Assembly: GCA_938002815.1 (NCBI GenBank)
Contig: CALKZT010000063.1
Span: 1 to 41,363 of the forward strand
Direction: 5' to 3'
Source of the DNA: an uncultured bacterium
Lineage (GTDB): Bacteria > Desulfobacterota > DSM-4660 > Desulfatiglandales > CALKZT01
DNA: 41,363 bases
Below the pieces are notes generated by a model. It had not been told where the DNA came from. It saw only the letters and a program-made list of their open reading frames with translations, and searched no databases. A program made the translations under genes and the position numbers. This document shows positions 25,253 to 33,219 of this stretch, in pieces (the stretch's first letter is position 1; each line of letters starts with the position of its first letter).

Positions 25253-25301
25253 TACCCGTCTCATTTAGGGTAGTGCCTCCATTCCATCCAAGAGGTAGGC
25301 C

Positions 25302-26054
25302 ATGAGACTAAAGGACAAGGTAGCACTGATTACTGGTAGCAGTCGAGGGGTAGGTAGGGCCATTGCCCTTGCCTATGCAAAGGAAGGTGCAAAGGTGGTG
25401 GTAAATTACACCTCAAATCAGAAGGCAGCAGATGAGGTTGTAGAGGCAATAAAGGGGTTTGGAAGTGATGCAATAGGGGTGAAGGCAGACGTAGCAAAGG
25501 CCGATGAGGCAGCAAAGCTCGTTCAGTCAGCCATAGATACCTTTGGAAGGCTGGACGTGCTTGTGAACAATGCAGGTTTTACAAGGCCTGCAATGCTCCT
25601 CAAGATGACGGAGCAAGAGTGGGATGAGGTCTTGGATATCCATCTGAAGGGCACATTCCTCTGTTCTCAGGCAGCGGCAAGGCACATGGCGGAAAAGAAC
25701 AGGGGGAAGATCATCAATGTGGCCTCTGTTGCAGGAGTGGTTGGGACTGTAGGACAAGTAAATTACAGTGCCGCAAAGGGAGGAGTAATTGCACTTACCA
25801 AGTCAATGGCAAGGGAATTGGCAAGATACAACATATGCGTGAATGTGATCTCTTTAGGTATTGTAGCAACAGACATGACAGAAAAAATCAGGTCAGATGA
25901 AAAGCTCAAAGAGATATACATGAACAGGATCCTATTAAAGCGGTTTGCAGAGCCAGAGGATATTGCGCCAGCCTTTGTGTTTTTTGCTTCAGATGAGAGC
26001 AATTACATAACAGGTCAGCTGCTTTGCGTGGATGGTGGTTACGGAATGGTCTAA
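25302..26054 (+). CDS. FabG-like short-chain dehydrogenase/reductase
   Basis: The 250-aa protein is a classical SDR: cofactor motif TGSSRGVGRAI, NNAG, catalytic serine in INVASVAG, YSAAK (Tyr and Lys), and a C-terminal TGQLLCVDGGYGM typical of FabG. These enzymes interconvert 3-hydroxyacyl and 3-oxoacyl groups on CoA or ACP. As first gene of the benzoyl-CoA operon it is a plausible 3-hydroxyacyl-CoA dehydrogenase for the ring-opened product or for alicyclic intermediates. A fatty-acid role is not excluded. The ATG is preceded by AAGAGGTAGG. Confidence 0.9.
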   Translation: MRLKDKVALITGSSRGVGRAIALAYAKEGAKVVVNYTSNQKAADEVVEAIKGFGSDAIGVKADVAKADEAAKLVQSAIDTFGRLDVLVNNAGFTRPAMLLKMTEQEWDEVLDIHLKGTFLCSQAAARHMAEKNRGKIINVASVAGVVGTVGQVNYSAAKGGVIALTKSMARELARYNICVNVISLGIVATDMTEKIRSDEKLKEIYMNRILLKRFAEPEDIAPAFVFFASDESNYITGQLLCVDGGYGMV

Positions 26055-26080
26055 CAAAAACAAAGAAAGGAGGTTTTAGA

Positions 26081-27187
26081 ATGGGAGGGATTCCAGATAA
26101 GATAATCACTTGGCAGATGGTACAACCCACGACAAAAAACAGAGAGACAGGTGAAGTTATTCCAGGAAGACTCGAAAAGAAGGAGATCCCTGTCCCTGAA
26201 CTGGGTCCTGGTGAGGTCCTGGTGGAAGTTGCAGGTTGTGGGATCTGCCACACTGACTTAGGGTATTTCTATGATGGTGTACCTACGATCACAAAACCGC
26301 CCCTCACTTTGGGACACGAGATCTCCGGTAGGGTCGTGGCAGGGGATCCTGAGTGGATAGGAAAAGAGGTAATAATCCCTGCAGTGATGCCCTGTAGAAA
26401 GTGCTATTTTTGTAAGACGGGCAGAGGTAACAGGTGTCTGAACCAGAAGATGCCGGGCAATAGCCTTGGTATATATGGTGGTTTTTCAAGCCACATCCCT
26501 GTACCCAGCATAGACCTGTGCGAGGTGACCAACAGGGGAGACTTCCCCCTTGAAAAATTGGCAGTCTTAGCCGATGCCGCCACTACCCCATTTCAGGCTG
26601 CAAAAAGGGCCGACCTGAAATACGGGGACAATGTGGTGGTAATAGGCATAGGTGGCGGTGTCGGCCAGTACACAGGGCAGATCACAAAGGCCTTGGGGGC
26701 AAAGACCGTTGTGGGGATTGACATCTCAGATGAGAGGCTCCAGAGGGCCCTAAAATACGGAGCAGACTTTGTAATCAATTCAAAGGGGAAGAGTGCCGAT
26801 GATGTGGCCAAGGAGTTTAGGAACATCTGCAAGGCAAATGGCCTCCCCACCTATGGATGGAAGATCTTTGAAGCATCTGGTTCAAAGCCGGGCCAGGAGA
26901 TAGGCCTTGCCCTCCTGAGCTTTATCTGCAGGCTGATTATTATAGGGTTCAATATGCAAAAGGTAGAATATTCCATCAGCAGATTGATGGCCTTTGATGC
27001 AGAGATCGTGGGCACCTGGGGCTGCCTCCCAGAATACTATCCGCTGGTCTTGGATATGGCCCTCAAAAAGAAGATCATAGTGGAAGACTTTGTTCAGACA
27101 AGACCTATGAGCACCATAGCTGAATCCTTCGAGGAGGCTCATAAGAGCCCACCTGAAAGAAGGATAGTCTTAGTACCTGATTTTTAA
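26081..27187 (+). CDS. had: 6-hydroxycyclohex-1-ene-1-carbonyl-CoA dehydrogenase (BamQ/Had)
   Basis: This zinc alcohol dehydrogenase oxidises the hydroxylated cyclohexene-CoA to its 6-oxo form with NAD in the lower benzoyl-CoA pathway. The track ORF starts at 26024, overlapping the SDR, but the ATG at 26081 has AAAGGAGG eight bases upstream and starts MGGIPDKIITWQM, giving 368 aa. Visible are the catalytic zinc site GCGICHTDLG and GHEISG, the structural zinc cysteines CRKCYFCKTGRGNRC, and the nucleotide motif VIGIGGGVGQY. The specific call rests on the following oah and dch genes, since zinc ADHs are otherwise hard to distinguish. Confidence 0.92.
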   Translation: MGGIPDKIITWQMVQPTTKNRETGEVIPGRLEKKEIPVPELGPGEVLVEVAGCGICHTDLGYFYDGVPTITKPPLTLGHEISGRVVAGDPEWIGKEVIIPAVMPCRKCYFCKTGRGNRCLNQKMPGNSLGIYGGFSSHIPVPSIDLCEVTNRGDFPLEKLAVLADAATTPFQAAKRADLKYGDNVVVIGIGGGVGQYTGQITKALGAKTVVGIDISDERLQRALKYGADFVINSKGKSADDVAKEFRNICKANGLPTYGWKIFEASGSKPGQEIGLALLSFICRLIIIGFNMQKVEYSISRLMAFDAEIVGTWGCLPEYYPLVLDMALKKKIIVEDFVQTRPMSTIAESFEEAHKSPPERRIVLVPDF

Positions 27188-27207
27188 TCTCTAAGAGGAG
27201 GAGCGAT

Positions 27208-28344
27208 ATGGCTTTGGAATGGATGCCAAGGGATAACAGTTTAAAGGATCATCAGTTACATCCCGAAACCCATTGGGGCACCACCCCACCGTGCACCATG
27301 TACGAAAAGAGGCCCTTAAAGGACCCCAACGGAAATGTGGTAGAAGGACTTTATGTGGCCTGGATAATCCTCAACAACCCTGCACAGTACAACTCCTACA
27401 CCACGGAGATGGTAAAAGGGGTGATAGCAGGCTTTGAGAATGCCTCTTTAGACAGATCCGTTGTGGCAGTGGTCTTCACCGGGACAGGCCCCTATGCCTT
27501 CTGTACAGGGGGCAATACCAAAGAGTACAGCGAGTACTACAGCATGAGGCCAGATGAATACGGCCAGTATATGGAGCTCTTCAACCATATGGTTGATTCC
27601 ATCCTGATGTGCAAAAAGCCCACCATATGCAGGGTAAACGGGATGAGGGTGGCAGGTGGTCAAGAGATAGGGATGGCCTGCGATCTGGCCATTGCCTCTG
27701 ACCTGGCTGTCTTTGGCCAGGCAGGTCCAAGGCATGGATCTGCACCTGTTGGGGGTGCCACCGACTTTCTACCCTGGTACCTTAGCATAGAGGATGCAAT
27801 GTGGAACTGCGTCTCCTGTGAGCTTTGGTCTGCTTACAAGATGAAGGCAAAGAACCTGATCTCCAAGGTTGTACCAGTACTCAAAGTAGATGGCAAATGG
27901 GTCCGCAACCCCCTTGTGATCACAGACAAATATGTTGAAAACGGCGAGATAGTATACGGCGAATTTAAGACAGGCCCAGAGGCAAAGGAGGCAAGGGAGT
28001 TTGTAAAACAGCATCAACCCAATGCAGACTTTGAACTCCTGGACAAGGAAGTGGACAAGGTAGTTTGGACCTTTGCCAATCTGTTCCCGGGCTGTCTTAT
28101 AGAGTCCATAGATTCCATAAGGCAGAAGAAGAAGTTCTTCTGGGATCTCACCAAGAATTCCCACAGGCATTGGTTGGCAGCCAATATGTCCGGTGAGGCC
28201 TTCTTGGGCTTTGGTGCCTTCAATACCCGGAAGATCACAGGAAAGGATACAATAGATTTTATAAAGTTCAGGCAGAACATTGCCAAAGGAAGGCTCTGGG
28301 ACATGGACATGTTTGCCGAGGTGATGCCTCAACCTCAAAAGTAG
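27208..28344 (+). CDS. oah: 6-oxocyclohex-1-ene-1-carbonyl-CoA hydrolase (BamA/Oah)
   Basis: BamA adds water twice to 6-oxocyclohexenecarbonyl-CoA and opens the ring hydrolytically to 3-hydroxypimelyl-CoA. It is the standard marker of anaerobic aromatic degradation. The 378-aa length is the family's. It is a crotonase-fold protein with an N-terminal extension (LHPETHWGTTPPC), the core GTGPYAFCTGGNTKEYSEYY and MRVAGGQEIGMACDLAIASD, and a long C-terminal part ending RLWDMDMFAEVMP. An AAGAGGAGGAG ribosome binding site precedes the ATG, 20 bases after had. Confidence 0.96.
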   Translation: MALEWMPRDNSLKDHQLHPETHWGTTPPCTMYEKRPLKDPNGNVVEGLYVAWIILNNPAQYNSYTTEMVKGVIAGFENASLDRSVVAVVFTGTGPYAFCTGGNTKEYSEYYSMRPDEYGQYMELFNHMVDSILMCKKPTICRVNGMRVAGGQEIGMACDLAIASDLAVFGQAGPRHGSAPVGGATDFLPWYLSIEDAMWNCVSCELWSAYKMKAKNLISKVVPVLKVDGKWVRNPLVITDKYVENGEIVYGEFKTGPEAKEAREFVKQHQPNADFELLDKEVDKVVWTFANLFPGCLIESIDSIRQKKKFFWDLTKNSHRHWLAANMSGEAFLGFGAFNTRKITGKDTIDFIKFRQNIAKGRLWDMDMFAEVMPQPQK

Positions 28345-28347
28345 AGA

Positions 28348-28367
28348 AAGGGGGCTTTTGCCCCCTT
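28348..28367 (+). repeat. Intercistronic hairpin between oah and dch
   Basis: AAGGGGGC and GCCCCCTT form a perfect eight-base stem with a TTTT loop, directly after the oah stop. It has no T-run on its 3' side, so it is unlikely to be a full terminator. It could stabilise the oah message or mark an RNA-processing site, letting oah and dch levels differ. The dch ribosome binding site (AAAGGAG) lies just after it. Confidence 0.6.
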
Positions 28368-28383
28368 CAGAAAGGAGACCGAA

Positions 28384-29151
28384 ATGGCATATAAGTTTAT
28401 AGAGACCTCATATGGAGACCACGTATTGAAACTTACCCTGAATAGGGCACCCCTCAACGTCCTCAACATAGAGATGATGGAGGAGATAAATGATTTTTTG
28501 AGCAAGTCCAAAGAGACAGAGGGCATGAGGGCCCTGCTCATAGACGCCAAGGGCAAGTGCTTTTCCGCGGGTGTGGATGTGGGGGAGCACATGGGGGACT
28601 TGGCCCCCAAGATGATAGAGGTGTTCCACAGGATGTTTAGGATCCTATATACCTACGAAGTGCCCGTGGTGGCCTCTGTCTATGGCTCCTGCTTGGGAGG
28701 AGGGTGTGAATTGGCCGCATTCTGCGACTTTATTGTAGCCTCGGAAGATGCAAAGTTCGGGCAACCTGAGATACAGGTTGGGGTCTTTCCGCCCATTGCG
28801 GCCCTTATCTTCCCAAGGATGCTAAGCAGGAAAACTGCCTTAGAGCTCATCCTATCCGGAAAGGTAATAGGCGCAAAGGAGGCCATGGAAATAGGCCTCG
28901 TAAACAAGGTGGTTCCAAAGGAGAAATTGGAAGAGGAGACCCAAAACTACCTCAAAACCTTCACAGGACTGAGTGGCATAGTCCTAAAAAAGTCCAAAAA
29001 GGCCTTTTTGGCAGGGCTGTATGATGATTTTGAAAAATGCCTTAAACAAATAGAGGAGATCTATCTAAAGGAGCTTATGAGCACTCAGGATGCAAATGAA
29101 GGTCTAAAGGCCTTCTTGGAGAAGAGAAAGCCCACCTGGCAAGACAGATAG
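28384..29151 (+). CDS. dch: Cyclohexa-1,5-diene-1-carbonyl-CoA hydratase (BamR/Dch)
   Basis: Dch hydrates cyclohexa-1,5-dienecarbonyl-CoA to 6-hydroxycyclohex-1-ene-1-carbonyl-CoA, feeding Had. The 255-aa protein has the enoyl-CoA hydratase/crotonase fold: LNRAPLNVLNIEMM, then KCFSAGVDVGEHMGDLAPK, and the oxyanion segment VYGSCLGGGCELAAFCDF. The C-terminal tail ends KRKPTW. The call over a generic enoyl-CoA hydratase depends on the adjacent had and oah. An AAAGGAG ribosome binding site lies just upstream of the ATG. Confidence 0.93.
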   Translation: MAYKFIETSYGDHVLKLTLNRAPLNVLNIEMMEEINDFLSKSKETEGMRALLIDAKGKCFSAGVDVGEHMGDLAPKMIEVFHRMFRILYTYEVPVVASVYGSCLGGGCELAAFCDFIVASEDAKFGQPEIQVGVFPPIAALIFPRMLSRKTALELILSGKVIGAKEAMEIGLVNKVVPKEKLEEETQNYLKTFTGLSGIVLKKSKKAFLAGLYDDFEKCLKQIEEIYLKELMSTQDANEGLKAFLEKRKPTWQDR

Positions 29152-29155
29152 AGGT

Positions 29156-29183
29156 GGCCTTGGGGTCTTTTGATCCCCAGGCC
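29156..29183 (+). terminator. Strong hairpin after dch
   Basis: GGCCT and AGGCC plus GGGG and CCCC pair around a nine-base loop with a single bulged T, forming a GC-rich stem four bases after the dch stop. There is no immediate T-run (TTTTTT appears only at about 29215), so it may be a weak terminator or a 3'-end stabiliser. The TTG that opens the track's plsB ORF lies inside it, which argues for a later plsB start. Confidence 0.45.
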
Positions 29184-29238
29184 CCTTACATACCCTACCC
29201 CTTGCCCTAAGATCTTTTTTGTTCTATTAAGACAAGGC

Positions 29239-31596
29239 ATGTTCCTAAATAGGATACAGGTAGACAGGGATCGTATATCACTCCTTCGCTCCCTTAAAGA
29301 GAAGGCCTCGTTGGTGCTCGTATCAAAGCACTACTCCAGGTTAGACTACTGGGTCTTCTCAAGAAGGCTCCTGAAGGAGGGGATAGGTCCTGTGGCCGAT
29401 CTAAGGTCTCTTATTCGGGAGGAGTTCTCCCTTACGGAAGGGGTCTTGAAGGTCCATGGCTCTGGCCAGATCCCCTATATGGCCCTCTACGACCCGGGTC
29501 TCTTTAAAAGGGGCTATCTGAAGGGAGGCCCACATCCTTTGGAGACAACTATTGCCTCCCTGACCCTTTCGGAGAAACCCGTTTACTTGGTGCCCCTTAC
29601 GATCCTCTACAGAAACTCCCTCAATAAGCTCAGACCATCCTTTTGGGACATCCTCTTGGGATACGGAGAGAATCCCGGCGTGATCAGAAAGGCCCTCATC
29701 TTTTTGAGGTTTAGTAGGGATTGTGTCTTGAGCATAGGGGAACCTATCCTGATCTCACCAGGGGATGGGGCCTCCACCATAAGGGAGAGGATACTAAGCG
29801 CCATAGATTTGGAAAAGAGAGTCTGTTTAGGTCCCCTTTTTAAAGGTAAGCAGGAGATAAAGGAAGAGGTCCTCACAGACAAAAGGGTCTTAGAGGTGAT
29901 CGAGGGGTTTTCAAAGGGCGATCCCCAGGCAGAAAAAAAGGCAAGAAAGGAGGCCGAGAAATACTTCGAAGAGATCGCCTCCGACTACAGCCCCTTTTTT
30001 GCCCAGCTCTTCGTGGTCTTCTTAAACTGGCTTTGGCCAAGGATATTTGAAGGCATAGAGATATCCCAAGAGGAGCTGATGGTGGTTAAAGAGGCGGCAA
30101 GAAAGGCCACATTAGTCTATGTCCCATCCCATAGAAGCCACGTGGATTACCTTGTCTTGAACCATATGCTCTATTTGAACATGCTCCACTCCCCGAGGAT
30201 TGCAGCAGGAGTGAATCTACTATTTTGGCCCATGGGCACTCTCTTTAGAAAGGCAGGTGCCTTTTTTATCAGAAGGGCCTTTAGGGGGGCAAAGCTATAT
30301 ACTGCGGTATTTACAAGCTATCTCAAGATGCTCATCAAGGAAGGTTACCCCATAGAGTTTTTCATAGAGGGAGGGAGAAGCAGGACAGGAAAACTTGCCA
30401 ACCCCAAGGCAGGGCTTTTGACCTTGATCTTGAGTACATATCTGGAGGAAAGAGGCAGGAATATAGCCTTCGTTCCTGTATCCATAGTCTATGACAAGGT
30501 ACCCGAAGATGAGGAATATGCACAGGAGTTAATGGGGAAAGAGAAAGAGAAGGAATCCACACTTCAACTGATAAGGGCAGTGCGCTTCCTAAAGAAGCGC
30601 TATGGTAAGGTCTATATAAGGTTTGGAAAACCCATCTATGCAGATGAATCCCTAAAATCAGAGACCATTGACCTTGCCCATCAGGCCCAGGAGCTTGCAG
30701 ACCAGATTGCAATCAGTATAAACAGGATAACCGTTGTAACACCCCTATCCCTTGTTTCAGCTGCAGTATTGAGTAAATTTAGGGGCGGTTTTACAGAGGA
30801 GCAGCTTAAAGAGGCCCTAAATAACTATGTTTCATATTTGAGCTATGCCGGATCCAATCTATCTAATACACTCAGAGATGTCCAGAGGGCAGTAGATCAC
30901 ACCCTGGCACTCTTGGGTCAATGGAATATAATAAAGGATATAGGGGATCAGACAAGGTCCTATTGGGGAATAAGGGAGGAAAAGAGGATAATCCTCGACT
31001 ACTATAAGAATAGCCTTCTATACCATTTGCTACCCTGCTCCCTTGTATGTCTCTCACTCACGTCAAGAGGTCATTTTTCTGAGGAAGTCATTTTGCAAGA
31101 CATAAGGTTTCTAAAGTTTCTGCTTAAACATGAGTTTGTATTCAGCCAACACTCCGAAGAAAAAGAACAGATAGCTCATACAATTCAATTCTTGGTAAAT
31201 AACCAGTTGGCCACCTTTGATAGATCAAGTGGTTTCAATCTCACTCAAAAAGGAAAAGAATACATTATTATGTTTACTGCTCCTATCTTAAGTATCCTCC
31301 AAGTCTATTGGCTTGCAAGCAAGGAGGCAATAAGGCTCAAGGAAGAAGAAGGGAGGATAAGCAGAATCTTGCCTAAGAATATCTCCAAATTAGCCGGAAT
31401 TTATAGAAAACTGGGCATGATCAAGTATCCTGAGGCCATAAATCAAGTTGGGATAACAAACGCCTCAAATCTTTTCAATACAGAAGTCAAATCACAGGAG
31501 AACCTGAAAGTCTACCTTGGTGAAAATGCAGATATTTACACCTTAAACAGGCATATAGAGTCTTTTCTCATGTCAGGGGGTGGCTATTCCCCTTGA
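29239..31596 (+). CDS. plsB: Glycerol-3-phosphate O-acyltransferase (PlsB type)
   Basis: PlsB acylates position 1 of glycerol-3-phosphate, the first step of phospholipid synthesis, at the inner membrane. The C-terminal acyltransferase domain has VPSHRSHVDYLVL (HX4D, H321-D326 counted from the track start), FIEGGRSRTGK and VPVSIVYDKV. The N-terminal half carries a second, divergent copy: KHYSRLDYW (H54-D59), VYLVPLTILYR and CVLSIGEPILI, which parallel HX4D, VPVSIVY and VYIRFGKPI. The track start is TTG at 29170, inside a hairpin. The ATG at 29239 is preferred (785 aa) although its AAGG ribosome binding site is weak. It is last in the benzoyl-CoA operon direction, but the hairpin may separate it. 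Confidence 0.9.
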   Translation: MFLNRIQVDRDRISLLRSLKEKASLVLVSKHYSRLDYWVFSRRLLKEGIGPVADLRSLIREEFSLTEGVLKVHGSGQIPYMALYDPGLFKRGYLKGGPHPLETTIASLTLSEKPVYLVPLTILYRNSLNKLRPSFWDILLGYGENPGVIRKALIFLRFSRDCVLSIGEPILISPGDGASTIRERILSAIDLEKRVCLGPLFKGKQEIKEEVLTDKRVLEVIEGFSKGDPQAEKKARKEAEKYFEEIASDYSPFFAQLFVVFLNWLWPRIFEGIEISQEELMVVKEAARKATLVYVPSHRSHVDYLVLNHMLYLNMLHSPRIAAGVNLLFWPMGTLFRKAGAFFIRRAFRGAKLYTAVFTSYLKMLIKEGYPIEFFIEGGRSRTGKLANPKAGLLTLILSTYLEERGRNIAFVPVSIVYDKVPEDEEYAQELMGKEKEKESTLQLIRAVRFLKKRYGKVYIRFGKPIYADESLKSETIDLAHQAQELADQIAISINRITVVTPLSLVSAAVLSKFRGGFTEEQLKEALNNYVSYLSYAGSNLSNTLRDVQRAVDHTLALLGQWNIIKDIGDQTRSYWGIREEKRIILDYYKNSLLYHLLPCSLVCLSLTSRGHFSEEVILQDIRFLKFLLKHEFVFSQHSEEKEQIAHTIQFLVNNQLATFDRSSGFNLTQKGKEYIIMFTAPILSILQVYWLASKEAIRLKEEEGRISRILPKNISKLAGIYRKLGMIKYPEAINQVGITNASNLFNTEVKSQENLKVYLGENADIYTLNRHIESFLMSGGGYSP

Positions 31597-31760
31597 TTTC
31601 TTTTCCTGAAGTATTCCTTTGCATATATAATGGCAAGCATTGCCGCGGCAAGCCCCAAACTCCAAAATATTGACCTCTCCTTAAAGTAAAACCTGGCTAA
31701 CAATATAGAAAAAAAGACTGCAAGTAGCGCCCTAATGATGAATATCTCAAAGGCTCCCAC
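31584..31760 (-). CDS. Small membrane protein (58 aa), not in ORF track
   Basis: A GTG start at 31760 with AAGAGG seven bases upstream opens a 58-codon frame ending at TAG 31584. The protein has two hydrophobic helices, IFIIRALLAVFFSILLARFYF and SIFWSLGLAAAMLAIIYA, and a basic C-terminus (KEYFRKRNQGE), as expected of a two-helix inner-membrane protein. It follows the 112-aa conserved hypothetical by four bases, so it is probably the last gene of that minus-strand operon. It overlaps the convergent plsB 3' end by 13 bases. No family recognised. Confidence 0.65.
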   Translation of the reverse strand: MGAFEIFIIRALLAVFFSILLARFYFKERSIFWSLGLAAAMLAIIYAKEYFRKRNQGE

Positions 31761-31764
31761 CCGT

Positions 31765-32103
31765 TTACCTCTTTGGCTTTAAGGGTATGACCTTTGGTCC
31801 CTTTGAGGTTGGCTCAGAAGAGGTCCTCTGGGGCTTTTCGGGACCCTCCTCTTTTTTTGTCTCTTCCCTAAAAGGTGGCACCAGCTCAATCCTCAAAGGA
31901 GTCCCTCCCATGGTAAAGGGCTCTCCGTCTATGTACTCTTCCCTCAAGATCCATACCACTGTCCTGGCAGGTATGCCCAAGAACAAAAAGGTCACCTGAT
32001 ACCACCCTGCCTTTGCATCTGGCTCTATCTTTTCGATCCTCCCATAAAAGGAAGGGGCATCCTCCACATATACCAAGACCAGATCTCCTATTTTCCTCTC
32101 CAC
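31765..32103 (-). CDS. Conserved hypothetical protein
   Basis: The 112-aa protein has a compact N-terminal domain of about 80 residues (VLVYVEDAPSFYGRIEKIEPD, then GWYQVTFLFLGIPARTVVWILREEYIDG and FTMGGTPLRIE) and a low-complexity charged tail rich in Lys, Glu and Pro. I associate this pattern with small uncharacterised deltaproteobacterial proteins but know no function. A beta-barrel fold like that of small RNA- or protein-binding domains is an inference. It lies between the MBL-fold gene and the small membrane protein on the minus strand. Confidence 0.75.
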   Translation of the reverse strand: MERKIGDLVLVYVEDAPSFYGRIEKIEPDAKAGWYQVTFLFLGIPARTVVWILREEYIDGEPFTMGGTPLRIELVPPFREETKKEEGPEKPQRTSSEPTSKGPKVIPLKPKR

Positions 32104-32157
32104 TCTATCACCCCTTTATTTTCAGATTAGCAGATCCCCTTTGAACCTTCAAGATAT

Positions 32158-33186
32158 TCACGACTCCGGGCTCTCTTTACAAAAGGCCTTATATGCCCTT
32201 AAGACCTCATCTAAGAGCACTGCATCTTTTCCCTTATATCTAAAAGAGTGGTGAAAGATATGTAAGTGTTTGGCCCCTAAAAGACCTGCTATTCTCCCTG
32301 CGTCAATTGTGGTCAGGTGAAAGGTTCGCTTGGCATAATCTTTATCAGCTGCCAAAAAGCCTGCTTCTATAAATAGAACGTCGCAGTATTCAAAGTCTTT
32401 TACAATTTGCTCTATGTTTGCCTCTGATCCTACTATGTCAGTCAAGTAAACTATTCTTGCACCTGAGGTTATCTTGGCAATATTCTGTTTTAGCTCTCCT
32501 AATGTGAAACATCTCTCAACGTGCTTCTCTATGCCTTCTTGTTTTACAACTATCAGTTCAGTATCTTCCTTATCTTCATATATTGCATGTTTAAATTTAG
32601 TTAACCATGGCCCTGGCCTTAATTTTAATTCATGAAGCTTCTCCTTTAAGATGTTTATTCTGAAGCGCTCTTCCAACATAAAACCCAACGATGGCACAAG
32701 ATGATCTAATATAGATACATAAACTTTATAGTTTGGATGATTTGAAATTATCTTTCCCGTATTGTAAAAAGAGGCTTCACTCTGTTTTCTAAACGCCTTT
32801 TTTGAGCTGAAAATAGCCACCTTCTTCTTTTTTTCCATTATTTCATTTATAACTATTCTAAGCTCACCCTCGTAATTCTCTATTAGATTCCAGGTATAGC
32901 CCTTTAACTTTCCATTCACGTTTTCTATGATACCTTCTGGGCCAAAGATGTTTATGGTCTTATCCTTCCCCAAAGAGATCCTCAGCATCTGATCGAAGCC
33001 TATAAAATGATCCATGTGGGTATGGGTCACAAAGACATCTTCTATCCTCAATATCTCTTTGGGGCTAAGATTACTTAGATCTGGCAGGTCAAAGAGTATG
33101 GCACTCTTTTGGTGGGTAAACCTCAGATAGAGCCCTGGGTCAAAGTTGTCTTTATTTATAAGTCTTGCGTGGAAGGTATTAGTCAT
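32158..33186 (-). CDS. Metallo-beta-lactamase-fold hydrolase, RNase Z-like
   Basis: The protein (342 aa from the ATG at 33186) has the RNase Z/ElaC-type metal motif VFVTHTHMDHFIGFD, a downstream acidic site near VYLTDIVGSEANIEQ and a C-terminal FHHSF, so the di-zinc ligands appear present. An insert in the middle is Lys-rich (MEKKKKVAIFSSKKAF). tRNA 3' processing or a phosphodiesterase function are possible; the sequence is divergent from canonical RNase Z. The start is unclear: the track GTG at 33216 lies directly on AGGAGG with no spacing, and the ATG at 33186 follows a hairpin. Confidence 0.8.
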   Translation of the reverse strand: MTNTFHARLINKDNFDPGLYLRFTHQKSAILFDLPDLSNLSPKEILRIEDVFVTHTHMDHFIGFDQMLRISLGKDKTINIFGPEGIIENVNGKLKGYTWNLIENYEGELRIVINEIMEKKKKVAIFSSKKAFRKQSEASFYNTGKIISNHPNYKVYVSILDHLVPSLGFMLEERFRINILKEKLHELKLRPGPWLTKFKHAIYEDKEDTELIVVKQEGIEKHVERCFTLGELKQNIAKITSGARIVYLTDIVGSEANIEQIVKDFEYCDVLFIEAGFLAADKDYAKRTFHLTTIDAGRIAGLLGAKHLHIFHHSFRYKGKDAVLLDEVLRAYKAFCKESPES

Positions 33187-33193
33187 CCTGGGA

Positions 33194-33214
33194 GGGAGGG
33201 AAAAAGCCCCTCCC
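33194..33214 (-). terminator. Hairpin after clpB
   Basis: On the minus strand GGGAGGG and CCCTCCC form a seven-base stem with loop GCTTTTT, six bases after the clpB stop. There is no T-run after the stem. It may reduce read-through from clpB into the MBL-fold gene, whose probable ATG lies only seven bases beyond it. Confidence 0.4.
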
Positions 33215-33219
33215 ACCTC

